Source: MADRE3 sp963718195 (GTDB lineage Bacteria > Desulfobacterota > Desulfobulbia > Desulfobulbales > Desulfocapsaceae). From it: 64,000 bases of DNA. A program made the translations under genes and the position numbers. This document shows positions 25,736 through 34,763 of the stretch, in pieces; within the stretch, counting starts at the first letter, position 1, and every line of letters begins with the position of its first letter. The notes beneath the pieces are model-generated. The model saw nothing but the letters and a program-made list of their open reading frames with translations. It did not search any database and had not been told where the DNA came from. Location: assembly GCA_963718195.1 (NCBI GenBank), contig CAVQYQ010000005.1, positions 806,001-870,000 of the forward strand, given 5' to 3'.

Positions 25736-26878
25736 ATGTGTCGATTAGCCCTGAAAACAGCAACAGAGCCATTCTCACCGTACGAAGTCCTTGAGGCAAT
25801 GGAGGCCATGCAGGAAGGCTACGACGGCTCAGGTCTTGGCCTGCTGCTGCGCGGCATGGAATTTGAAGACTTCAAGTATAATCCGAGGTTTCCTATACTT
25901 TCAGGTATTGCAAAAACGAAGGAATCCTGGCGACGGCTTGATGACTTCATGGAGGATCGCGGTTACGAGTTGAAATATGATCACAAATTTCACATGGACC
26001 ATTCCCAGCTGGAGGACATTGAACGCTTCAGATACTTTATCCGCGCCTATCGCATGCCGGATAAGTTCAGCTCAAGTTCCCAGGAAGAACGGGAGATGGA
26101 GCTCCTTGAATCCCGCCTGGCATTGAGAAAAAACGGAGAAGACCATGGCTCTGACCTCACTGTATTTTCTTTTTATCCTGATGTTGCGATAATCAAAGAA
26201 GTGGGCTGGCCGCTGCAAGTTGGCAACCTGCTCAATCTCCACGATGGCCAGATCAAATCACGTGTATGCATGGCCCAGGGTCGACAGAACACCAATTATG
26301 GAATCAACCTCTACGCCTGCCATCCATTTTTTATCCAGGGCATCTCGACAATGACCAACGGCGAGAACACCGCTTTTGTACCGATTCGAGACTGGTTGAC
26401 CGGTCGTGGGTTTCCAGGCTATATCGGCTACCAGAGTGACTCCGAGGTTTTCACCCACATTCTTCACTACACCATCAAAAAATTGAACCTGCCGCTCCAG
26501 GCCTACAAACATATTATTACCCCGTTGAGCCTCAAAGAACTCGAAAAACACCCGCAGGGCGATTTTCTAAAAGGGTTGCGCTCAGTCTGTCGACGGCTCA
26601 TCATCGATGGTCCCAATGCGGTGATCGGCACCCTGCCCGATGAAACCTGCCTGCTGGTCATGGATCAGAAAAAGCTTCGCCCGGCTACCGTCGGCGGCCG
26701 GGAAGGCGCCTGGGCAATTGCCTCCGAAATGTGCGGGGTTGATGCAATGATACCAAACAGAGATCCGGCCTTTGATTTTCAACCGATGAGAGATCACACA
26801 ATAATTATTCCACCAGACAGAAAGGAACTAACGATATGGTCCCAGTACGATCAATTCCCGTTGAGCCAGGCAGCCTGA
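25736..26878 (+). CDS. Glutamate synthase glutamine amidotransferase subunit (split, archaeal-type)
   Basis: 380 residues. A class II (Ntn) amidotransferase: Cys2, straight after the initiator Met (MCRLALKTA), would be the nucleophile that frees ammonia from glutamine. The central part (about 165-235) contains LNLHDGQIKSR, QGRQNTNYG and FVPIRDW blocks typical of the GltB N-terminal domain when encoded as a separate gene. An AGGAGA site precedes ATG 25736. It overlaps the next gene by 43 bases. Confidence 0.88.
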   Translation: MCRLALKTATEPFSPYEVLEAMEAMQEGYDGSGLGLLLRGMEFEDFKYNPRFPILSGIAKTKESWRRLDDFMEDRGYELKYDHKFHMDHSQLEDIERFRYFIRAYRMPDKFSSSSQEEREMELLESRLALRKNGEDHGSDLTVFSFYPDVAIIKEVGWPLQVGNLLNLHDGQIKSRVCMAQGRQNTNYGINLYACHPFFIQGISTMTNGENTAFVPIRDWLTGRGFPGYIGYQSDSEVFTHILHYTIKKLNLPLQAYKHIITPLSLKELEKHPQGDFLKGLRSVCRRLIIDGPNAVIGTLPDETCLLVMDQKKLRPATVGGREGAWAIASEMCGVDAMIPNRDPAFDFQPMRDHTIIIPPDRKELTIWSQYDQFPLSQAA

Positions 26879-28476
26879 CCTACCCGGATCTTCCCTGGGT
26901 TATTCAGCATCGAGAAGACAGGTGCACCCTGTGCGGTAATTGCACGAGCGTTTGTCCGAAAGAGTGCTTGTACCTCGCCTACCGCAGGCAGCGGATGCCC
27001 AAGCTGGAAATACTGAGCAAAAAAAGAGGGAGCGACTATCGAACCTTTGTCGGTATCAGGCAGAGAATGTCCATGCAACATGCCTGTATTGGCTGTGGTA
27101 TGTGCGCCATGGTCTGCCCGAACGAGGCGATAGCACCGGTACCAAATACTATTGAAAACAGGACACTTTTTTTCAATAACGAGAAAGGTGACGCATTCAA
27201 AAGAGGGGGCCGCAGGAATGTAACCGGCACCTCCCTTCTGGACCGAATCATCTTTGACAGGATTTCCATGCTCACCGACCCGGCCCTTGATGCCGGCCGT
27301 CACGAATTCAGTCTGGCAACAACCATCGGGCGTATTCTCTCGCCGGAAGATTACCTGAAGAAGAAGAGCGCAGGCGAATGGATTCCGCCAACCAGGGAAG
27401 TTTTTCCGTTTATAATCGGCTCCATGTCCTTCGGTGCACTCTCTCCCAACATGTGGCTTGGGTTGCTCCAGGGCGTCGCTTATTGTAACGAAGTCCTTGG
27501 AATCCCCGTGGTCATGTGTACCGGCGAAGGTGGTTGTCCGCCATGGGTCCTCAAAAGTCCATACCTTAAATACATCATCCTGCAGATAGCCTCGGGTTAT
27601 TTTGGCTGGGATGAAATTATCAGGGCCATCCCTGAAATGGAATGTATGCCCGCCGCGATCGAAATCAAATATGGTCAGGGCGCCAAGCCGGGAGATGGCG
27701 GACTGCTCATGTGGTACAAGGTTTCCAAGCTAATAGCCAGACTGCGGGGTGTTCCTGAAGGCGTAGATCTGCCTTCGCCGCCGGTCCACCAGACACTTTA
27801 TTCAATTGAAGAGAGTGTCATGAAAATGATCCAGACACTTTCCATTGCTTTTGACAACAAGGTCCCGGTCTACCCTAAAATTTCCGCCTCTACTTCGGCC
27901 AAAGCCGTGCTCAACAATCTTGTCCGCAACCCATATGCCGGCGGATTACTGATCGACGGTATCGATGGGGGTACTGGAGCGGCCTACAATGTTTCAATGG
28001 ATGCAACCGGACACCCTGTTGCCTCGAATGTGCGTGAATGCTACCTTGATCTCGTTGCCCAGGGTAAGCAGAATGAAATCCCGATCTACGCTGCCGGAGG
28101 CATCGGCAAGAATGGCAATGTCGCCCAGAATGGTTTGGCCCTCATCATGCTTGGTGCCAGTGCTGTCCATATTGGAAAATACATCATGCAGACCGCCGCC
28201 GGCTGTCTTGGCAATGAGCAAAACCGCTGTAATGTCTGTAACGTAGGGATCTGCCCTAAAGGTATTACCAGCCAGAACGAGAAACTATATCGCAGGCTTG
28301 ATCCCGACAGTGTGGCCGAGCGTGTGGCCGACACCTTTATGTCCATCCGGACAGAAATGAAAAAGATAATGGCACCTCTTGGCAGATCCCAGAGCCTGCC
28401 GATCGGCATGTCTGATGCCCTCGGTATCAGCGACAAAGATGCCGCCGAGCGGTTAGAAATTAAATATGTCTGTTAA
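26836..28476 (+). CDS. gltB: Glutamate synthase central FMN-binding subunit with two 4Fe-4S clusters
   Basis: 546 residues. N-terminal ferredoxin-type part with CTLCGNCTSVCP (about 34-45) and CIGCGMCAMVCP (about 83-94), then the FMN domain (about 180-500): MSFGALSPNMW, GEGGCPPW, IEIKYGQGAKPGDGG, DGIDGGTGAAYN, and a cysteine cluster CNVCNVGICPKGI for a 3Fe-4S centre. It makes glutamate from 2-oxoglutarate and ammonia channelled from the first subunit. AAAGGA precedes ATG 26836. Confidence 0.93.
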   Translation: MVPVRSIPVEPGSLTYPDLPWVIQHREDRCTLCGNCTSVCPKECLYLAYRRQRMPKLEILSKKRGSDYRTFVGIRQRMSMQHACIGCGMCAMVCPNEAIAPVPNTIENRTLFFNNEKGDAFKRGGRRNVTGTSLLDRIIFDRISMLTDPALDAGRHEFSLATTIGRILSPEDYLKKKSAGEWIPPTREVFPFIIGSMSFGALSPNMWLGLLQGVAYCNEVLGIPVVMCTGEGGCPPWVLKSPYLKYIILQIASGYFGWDEIIRAIPEMECMPAAIEIKYGQGAKPGDGGLLMWYKVSKLIARLRGVPEGVDLPSPPVHQTLYSIEESVMKMIQTLSIAFDNKVPVYPKISASTSAKAVLNNLVRNPYAGGLLIDGIDGGTGAAYNVSMDATGHPVASNVRECYLDLVAQGKQNEIPIYAAGGIGKNGNVAQNGLALIMLGASAVHIGKYIMQTAAGCLGNEQNRCNVCNVGICPKGITSQNEKLYRRLDPDSVAERVADTFMSIRTEMKKIMAPLGRSQSLPIGMSDALGISDKDAAERLEIKYVC

Positions 28477-28533
28477 TACATTTCTTCCCATCCATGAAGA
28501 AAAAGAAATCAGGTTTTACCAAGGAGTTCTTCT

Positions 28534-30870
28534 GTGAATACTAAGGTTGTCAAAGGCCTTGACGTGAATGGCCAGCGAATCAGCTCCATGAAATATGAGC
28601 AAATTGTACGGGAGGCGGCTGCCGAATCCCCGAACCTTATGCTCGAATCTTTCGGGCAGCATAATATCGGGATCAGACTCCAGCGAGAAGACGGACTTCA
28701 TATCGAAGTTAATGGTCCCTGCGGACAGAGACTTGGCTCCATGGGACAGCCGGGCACCACTATTCTCTGTCACGGCGCTGTTTCAGATGATGTCGGATAT
28801 CTTAACATCGGTGCCGAGATAACGGTCCTCGGAGATGCAACCAATGGTGCCTGTAATGCAATGGCCGCCGGCAAGGTGTTTATCGGCGGGTCCATCGGTG
28901 CCAGAGGGTTAACCATGACCAAATGGAACCCTGAATATGAAAAACCTGAGCTCTGGGTTCTGGGGTCAGCGGGTGATTCCTTTGCGGAATTTAATTGCGG
29001 TGGAACTGCCGTGATCTGCGGGGTTGATGCCAAAACACCTGATAACATCCTGGGTTACCGACCGTGTGTCGGCATGGTAGGCGGACAGATCTACTTTCGG
29101 GGAAAAACTGACGGTTCATATTCAAAAACAAACGCCAAACTGGTTGACCTTGATGACCTGCAATGGCAATGGCTCCTCGACAATATCCCCGAATACCTTG
29201 ATAAAATCGGTCGTCCTGAACTGCTCAGCGAGTTAAGTGTCAGGGAAGAGTGGCAGATATTGACTTCCATATCTCCACAGGAGCGTGCCTTGATGTGGTC
29301 GGGGCCGATGCCAATGGCAGAGTTTCGCACTCAGTTCTGGGACAAGGCTTTTGGTGGTGGAGATCCTCTGAGGGACCTCTCTCCAGGGCTTGACCGATCA
29401 CAGATAGGCACCATTGTCACCGGTGATCTCAGGCGTCGAAAACCGTGGTGGGCTAACAGTGAGTCTGCTGCACCCTGTACCTACTATTGTCCCATCCACA
29501 TACCGACGGTCGAACGTCTGAGGTTGATCAGGGAAGGTAAAATCGATGAAGCCTATCAGATGATCCTCAGCTACACCCCCCTGCCGGGATCGGTCTGTGG
29601 GGCTGTCTGTCCGAACCTGTGCATGGAGAACTGTACGAGAACCGGGGTAGATGGTTCTATCGAAATGCAGGTTCTCGGGCGCGCTGTCTCAAATTTTCCA
29701 GCTCCCGAGCAGGCTGAACCGACCGGGAAAAGAGTCGCTATCATCGGTGGTGGGCCCGGCGGCATAAACGCTGCCTGGCAGCTGGCCATTGCTGGTATTG
29801 AAACACACATCTTCGAAAGAGGTGCAGAGCTTGGTGGAAAGCTTGCCCAGGTCGTTCCATGGGAACGTCTCCCCCAGGCAATCTGGGATGAAGAGATCAA
29901 ACGATTCATGTCGCTGAAAAACATAAACGTTCACCTTGAGCATGATATGGACCGTGAACGATTTTTAGCGCTGCAGGAAGAATTTGATTATGTGATTATC
30001 GCTGTTGGCACCCATGAACCACGGCGTATTACCTTTCCTGGCCATGAACGGGTCAAGCCTGCCCTGGATTTCCTCAAAGAGGCCAAGGGTATTGAATCCA
30101 TGGAAATTGGCTCGGAGGTCGTTGTCATTGGAGCAGGAAATGTCGGTTGCGATGTTGCCTGTGAGGCATATCGCCTCGGAGCTACCAAAGTAACGCTTGT
30201 AGATATCCAGAAGCCCCTTGCTTTTGGCAAGGAACGGGACGCGGCTGAAGCGCTTGGTGCCAAATTTGTGTGGCCTATTGTCACCCGCGAGGTTACCGAT
30301 GCTGGGCTTGTCACCGATAACGGAGATGTCATACCTGCCCAGACAGTATTCATCTCAATCGGTGATGTCCCTGCCCTGCCATTTCTTCCAGAGGATATTG
30401 AAACCGTCAACGTCGGCGGGGCGAGCTGGATTAAGACACAACCCGGGCACAGGACTTCTCATGCACGGGTCCTGGCCGTTGGTGATGTCGAACGGCCAGG
30501 TCTTGCAACCGATGCACTCGGTGCCGGAAAAACTGCAGCTGAGTGGATCATTGCAGAAATTAACGGGGAGCAGTGGAAACCTTTCGATAAGGGACTTATT
30601 CCCCAGCAGGCACTTACCATCACCCACTACAACCCCGACCAGTCGGGGGCGACAGAAGAAGACCAGGCTGGACGCTGTCTCTCCTGTGCAACCTGTCGAG
30701 ATTGCCATCTCTGCGAGACGATCTGCCCGACCGGGGCGATCTCGAGAAATGAATTACAATTTAGTGGTGAAGTTACATTTGACTATATTTCCGATGATCA
30801 GAAATGTATCGGCTGCGGTTTTTGTGCCGATACCTGTCCGTGCGGAATCTGGCAGATGACTCCCTGCTGA
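28534..30870 (+). CDS. gltD: Fusion of GltB GXGXG domain, GltD-like FAD oxidoreductase and ferredoxin
   Basis: 778 residues from GTG 28534 (AAGGAG 8 bases upstream). Order: GXGXG beta-helix domain of glutamate synthase (1-~240), a cysteine-rich helical domain (~300-390; C-x3-C, CGAVCPNLCMENC), FAD/NAD-binding domains (RVAIIGGGPGGINAAWQLA near 405; VVVIGAGNVGCDVA near 530) and a C-terminal 2x[4Fe-4S] ferredoxin (CRDCHLCETICP, CIGCGFCADTCP). It should take electrons from NAD(P)H or ferredoxin and pass them to the FMN subunit. The fusion completes a three-gene enzyme with the two preceding genes. Confidence 0.9.
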   Translation: MNTKVVKGLDVNGQRISSMKYEQIVREAAAESPNLMLESFGQHNIGIRLQREDGLHIEVNGPCGQRLGSMGQPGTTILCHGAVSDDVGYLNIGAEITVLGDATNGACNAMAAGKVFIGGSIGARGLTMTKWNPEYEKPELWVLGSAGDSFAEFNCGGTAVICGVDAKTPDNILGYRPCVGMVGGQIYFRGKTDGSYSKTNAKLVDLDDLQWQWLLDNIPEYLDKIGRPELLSELSVREEWQILTSISPQERALMWSGPMPMAEFRTQFWDKAFGGGDPLRDLSPGLDRSQIGTIVTGDLRRRKPWWANSESAAPCTYYCPIHIPTVERLRLIREGKIDEAYQMILSYTPLPGSVCGAVCPNLCMENCTRTGVDGSIEMQVLGRAVSNFPAPEQAEPTGKRVAIIGGGPGGINAAWQLAIAGIETHIFERGAELGGKLAQVVPWERLPQAIWDEEIKRFMSLKNINVHLEHDMDRERFLALQEEFDYVIIAVGTHEPRRITFPGHERVKPALDFLKEAKGIESMEIGSEVVVIGAGNVGCDVACEAYRLGATKVTLVDIQKPLAFGKERDAAEALGAKFVWPIVTREVTDAGLVTDNGDVIPAQTVFISIGDVPALPFLPEDIETVNVGGASWIKTQPGHRTSHARVLAVGDVERPGLATDALGAGKTAAEWIIAEINGEQWKPFDKGLIPQQALTITHYNPDQSGATEEDQAGRCLSCATCRDCHLCETICPTGAISRNELQFSGEVTFDYISDDQKCIGCGFCADTCPCGIWQMTPC

Positions 30871-30901
30871 CAAGAGTCATGCCGGCAACACCAGGAGACA
30901 G

Positions 30902-30938
30902 AACCTCGACCAGCTTTTCTGTGGCTGTCGGGGTTTTA
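30902..30938 (+). terminator. Rho-independent terminator of the glutamate synthase operon
   Basis: AACCTCGAC (30902-30910) pairs with GTCGGGGTT (30927-30935) through nine pairs including one T-G, with a small inner AGC/GCT stem, followed by TTTTA. It lies about 30 bases after the operon's last stop codon. Confidence 0.75.
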
Positions 30939-30981
30939 TGCTTCAGGCAAGCAGCAACAGCAGCCACTGTTTCGAGTGTAG

Positions 30982-31257
30982 CTATTTTTTACTGAAACGC
31001 AGCATCACCCGATAATCACTACTCTCAATATCCTTTGGCAGAAGAGCTTCATCGTCTACCAGTACGGTTAACACTCTTCCCTTGAGCGGGTCCTGGGTCT
31101 GTTTCTGGCGTCGTTCCATGCCAGATGGCCCGGCAATGCCTTTTCTCGGCTTTCTGACATGAAGCAATGTGGCCTCGACGATACCGCCTGCCGGCTGCTG
31201 TTTTTTTGCAGGAAGTTCCCGGCTTATGTGTGGTGACGAGCCAATGATAATTTCCAC
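30982..31257 (-). CDS. Small hypothetical protein
   Basis: 91 residues from GTG 31257, with AAAGGGG about ten bases upstream. The product is basic, with KPRKGIAGPSG and a C-terminal part VLTVLVDDEALLPKDIESSDYRVMLRF that looks like a beta-rich fold. I recognise no family. It stands alone between the glutamate synthase terminator and the phosphatase fusion gene, on the opposite strand. An unusual start and no known relatives leave real doubt. Confidence 0.45.
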   Translation of the reverse strand: MEIIIGSSPHISRELPAKKQQPAGGIVEATLLHVRKPRKGIAGPSGMERRQKQTQDPLKGRVLTVLVDDEALLPKDIESSDYRVMLRFSKK

Positions 31258-31620
31258 GATACGGTTACCCCTTTGAAAATGATGTATACCTCCCTTTCCT
31301 ATAGCCTAGCATCTTTCTACCCCGAAAGAAAATATAAACATTCTCGGGTATCTTTTCCATGGGCCCAATATTAGGTGATAATCTAGTGATTTAATGGTCG
31401 GTATATCCTATGATGACAACAGGGATAAGAGCATCATTTGAAAACAGGCCGATCCAGCGTGCCAGGCAGAGATGCTAAACAGTTTCTTCTCTGGACAGGT
31501 GCTCAGCAAGCGGTATATCATAGAGTAACAACTGGCAATGAGCCGGCAGCACATACTCCTTATTATGAATCATCCAAATCTCAGACAGTACCTTATTCAG
31601 ATGCAGTTTATTTCCTTACA

Positions 31621-33723
31621 ATGAAAACTTCACTTCACAAAATTCTCAAACCGATCAAGGAGGTCCAGCAGATCAGGGGAATCGAGCTTCCCGTTGGCCT
31701 TGAATTCAGACAGCTCGTGGTCACCGGTCCTCCGGGCGCTGGTAAATCATACTATATTAACCAGATCAGGGGCTGGCCCAATGAAGGATATCTCGACCTC
31801 AAGAGAAAAGGATGGTGGAAAGATCGGAGTCTTGTTTACCGCCCCCGTGAAATACACCTCGGTATCCCCTATCGCGGTTACCGAGAATCTCTATCAGTGT
31901 TTGATCAGGAATGGCTGGACAGCGCACCAGAAAAGCTTCTCATTGATTTTCCACAAATTAAGATTCCACCGACACCACATTCAAAATTCAATACCAACTG
32001 GATAGACCGCTATATTTTTGAATTTCTTCTCCCGGAGCCCAAACGGGTTTACAAACAACGCCAGGACAGACAAAAAGACGGCTATTTCCCGGTGGATGCC
32101 AACCTCACGCTGGATATGGTGCAGCGTCAGATCCAGACCTACAGCGACATTGCCTTGTACCTCCATCGTGCAGGGTTAAACGTCTATATTCGCAGAGACA
32201 TACATGAACCACCGATGATCATTTCCGAAAAGGGGGATGTGGCCCTGCCAGCATGGGCTGTGACAGATGCAGTACCCAGGGCCGGTCTGAACACCCTTGA
32301 GGGCTGGAAACAGCTCGTCTTCAGGCAGGATCATATTCCCTGGCTGACAGTTACCAATGAGCTCCAGGATCTGAAAACAGCCTGCCGGATCTCTCATAGC
32401 GGCAAGAGCCTTGACATGGTAATTGGCAGAACTCACTTGAAAATATCTCCTGAAATTCCCCTTGGAGCCAATAAACGGTATCTCCGTTTAAACAAGAACT
32501 GGATAATCAAACCCCCTGAGAGCTGCTTTTTCAGAACCGTACGGGGCTTTGCCAGGATCAAGCAGGGCGAAACTATTCTACTTGGCAGATCCAACAAGGA
32601 ATACGACGATCTCTTCCACTTCAAAAAGGATGTTGCCAAACGCCATGTGTCGATCACCAACACAGCCAACGGTGACCTGCTGATCCAACCAGTCGACCCG
32701 GACAACAAGGTAAAGATTGTTCGACTTGACGAACAGGACAGTCGCGAGGAGGTTGCATCAAACAGGATTGCTGCCATGTTTGATGCCCGGTCACTGCTCG
32801 GTGGAAAAATTGACATTCTTGAAAAGCGCAGCGGTCTCTCGCTGATTCTCGCGGTCAACGAAATACTGGCTAATGAGTCATTCAGACCGCTTGACAGCTT
32901 AGACATGCCGGGAGGACTGCTGGAAATTCCAGATGAGCAAACCCCGATAATAGTTGGAGACCTTCATGGCCAGGTGGACAATATCCTGAAGATTCTGACA
33001 GAAAACTGTATTCTCGAATCGCTGCGTTCAAACCAGGCAATTCTCTGCATCCTTGGCGATGCGGTTCATTCTGAAATTGCCCAGGAAATGAGCAACATGG
33101 ACAGCTCTGTGATAATAATGGACCTGATCCTGTCCCTCAAACGCACCTTTCCCAGCAACGTTTTCTATATTCGGGGTAACCACGATGATTTCAGCCCGGA
33201 TCTTGCCAAAAACGGCATTCCCCAGGGCCTGCTCATGAAAAGGCACCTCAAGGAGATTCGCGGGACAGCATATGTTGAGGCCATGCAGACCTTTTATGAC
33301 CGCCTTCCCTACCTTATTTCATCCGATTCCTTTATTGGTTGCCATGCCGGCCCACCTCGGTCGGGTACAACCAGGAAGCAGCTGATCAATATCAGGAATC
33401 ACCCCGAAATCGCCAGGTCTCTTACCAATAACCGGGTCAAACGCCCACATTACCTCTCAGGATATGGAAAAGCTGATATCAAGGCGCTGCGCAGGGCACT
33501 CGATAAACCCAAGTCAGTCCCGATAATTGTTGGTCATACACCGCTTGACCCATTTGGCAGCGTCTGGCAGAATGTTGGATCAATAAAAAATCATCACATC
33601 ATTTACAGTTCTCACCAGCATGGTCCTGCACTGTTCATAAGGATAAAGGACAGGATTGTACCACTGACCTACCCCGCAGAACCACTGAGTAAATTGCTCA
33701 GTAAAATGAAACGTTCAAGGTAA
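31621..33723 (+). CDS. P-loop NTPase / FHA-like / PPP-family phosphatase fusion protein
   Basis: 700 residues from ATG 31621 (an upstream TTG at 31438 adds 61 unconserved residues). Part 1 (~30-250): P-loop domain with Walker A GPPGAGKS (36-43). Part 2 (~310-370): FHA-like segment with LGRS (321-324) and RHVSI (341-345), the usual phosphothreonine-binding pattern. Part 3 (~440-690): PPP metallophosphatase with GDLHGQ (446-451), GDAVHS (479-484, in place of GDxVDR), RGNHDD (518-523) and VGHT (637-640). No signal peptide or membrane segment. Kinase-like plus phosphatase plus FHA resembles the set in polynucleotide kinase-phosphatases, but the phosphatase here is of PPP type and the resemblance may be only in architecture. 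Substrate unknown. Confidence 0.75.
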   Translation: MKTSLHKILKPIKEVQQIRGIELPVGLEFRQLVVTGPPGAGKSYYINQIRGWPNEGYLDLKRKGWWKDRSLVYRPREIHLGIPYRGYRESLSVFDQEWLDSAPEKLLIDFPQIKIPPTPHSKFNTNWIDRYIFEFLLPEPKRVYKQRQDRQKDGYFPVDANLTLDMVQRQIQTYSDIALYLHRAGLNVYIRRDIHEPPMIISEKGDVALPAWAVTDAVPRAGLNTLEGWKQLVFRQDHIPWLTVTNELQDLKTACRISHSGKSLDMVIGRTHLKISPEIPLGANKRYLRLNKNWIIKPPESCFFRTVRGFARIKQGETILLGRSNKEYDDLFHFKKDVAKRHVSITNTANGDLLIQPVDPDNKVKIVRLDEQDSREEVASNRIAAMFDARSLLGGKIDILEKRSGLSLILAVNEILANESFRPLDSLDMPGGLLEIPDEQTPIIVGDLHGQVDNILKILTENCILESLRSNQAILCILGDAVHSEIAQEMSNMDSSVIIMDLILSLKRTFPSNVFYIRGNHDDFSPDLAKNGIPQGLLMKRHLKEIRGTAYVEAMQTFYDRLPYLISSDSFIGCHAGPPRSGTTRKQLINIRNHPEIARSLTNNRVKRPHYLSGYGKADIKALRRALDKPKSVPIIVGHTPLDPFGSVWQNVGSIKNHHIIYSSHQHGPALFIRIKDRIVPLTYPAEPLSKLLSKMKRSR

Positions 33724-34058
33724 AATTGTAACTACACGCGCCAGGGATGTTGCTCATTTTTTTTGATAGTCACAAACATTGAGCTTAATTACCTTTCGTT
33801 GATTCGGGGAACAAAGAGAGAGCAATGGTCTTGACCACATTATTGTTTCAATCAATTGACCTGCCGGCTATAGTGGCCTTTATCCTTTAATACTTTTTCA
33901 TGTTGAGGATCTTTTTTATTGGAATGCTGCTTTACTACTTGAAGTTTGCACCTCTATTCTGCTATTGAGACCATAACGTTTCAAAAGAGATGCAGCTTTT
34001 TTCACTGATTCAAATGACTCGAGGATCTGCACCTTGAAATCAGCTGAGGATTACCTCC
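33724..34058. other. Intergenic region upstream of the phosphate transport pair
   Basis: 335 bases, AT-rich, no credible gene. A weak promoter candidate TTGACC at about 33858-33863 with TTTATC about 17 bases later points toward the PhoU-like gene. I found no clear Pho box. Confidence 0.4.
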
Positions 34059-34745
34059 ATGGAAATTAAATCAACCACCCCATTTTCCGGACTTTTCAGG
34101 ACATCCCCATTCAAACCGATTCAGGAACACATGAGAATGGTATTTTCCTGTATCTGTCTTATTCCCCCGCTTCTCGATGCGCTTTATCGAAAAGATAAAG
34201 ACCAACTGGCAGAGTACGCCGATGAAATAATCAGACTGGAAAGCGAGGCAGATGAAATCAAACATATCTTTCGAATCAACATGCCCAACACGCTGCTATT
34301 GCCTGTTGATCGTGAAGATCTGCTGAGGCTGATCAGCGACCAGGATCAGCTGGCCGATATCGCTGAAGAAATCGCCAAGCTACTCCTTTATCGCGACATG
34401 TACGTTCCTGAGCCCCTCAAGGCGATCGTTGACGAACTACTGGAAGGAACCATGGAAATCAGTGCTTCGGCCAAAGACATGATTGAACAACTTGACGAAT
34501 TGCTGCAGGTGGGCTTCCGCGGGAGAGAGCAGAAAAAAGTGGAAGAGATGATCGCCGGAGTACGCCGAAAGGAGCATAACATCGACGCCATCATGCATAG
34601 AACCAGGAGAACCCTGTTTGAAAACGAGCACCAGCTCGATCCAGTTTCTACCGTTTTCTGGTACCAGCTTATTGATCGGCTTGGATCTATTTCTGATCAG
34701 GCCGAAAATGTTTCTGATCGTCTTCTGCTTTTTCTCTCTAAATAA
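34059..34745 (+). CDS. PhoU-like DUF47 (TIGR00153) phosphate transport accessory protein
   Basis: 228 residues, nearly all helical, with no membrane segment. Motifs FKPIQEHMRMVFSC, ESEADEIKHIFRINMPNTLLLPVDREDLLRLI and DQDQLADIAEEIA identify the DUF47 family, cytosolic partners of Pit-type phosphate transporters. It sits 18 bases before pit, the usual arrangement. It probably modulates Pit activity. Confidence 0.92.
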   Translation: MEIKSTTPFSGLFRTSPFKPIQEHMRMVFSCICLIPPLLDALYRKDKDQLAEYADEIIRLESEADEIKHIFRINMPNTLLLPVDREDLLRLISDQDQLADIAEEIAKLLLYRDMYVPEPLKAIVDELLEGTMEISASAKDMIEQLDELLQVGFRGREQKKVEEMIAGVRRKEHNIDAIMHRTRRTLFENEHQLDPVSTVFWYQLIDRLGSISDQAENVSDRLLLFLSK

Positions 34746-34763
34746 TTATTCAAAGGACAGATC

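Noticed and set aside
30218..30859. 213-codon frame on the plus strand inside the GltD-like fusion gene
   Set aside because: Shifted frame of a gene with intact FAD and ferredoxin motifs.
31438..31620. Upstream TTG start for the phosphatase fusion protein
   Set aside because: The extra 61 residues look like non-coding translation and ATG 31621 begins just before the P-loop domain.
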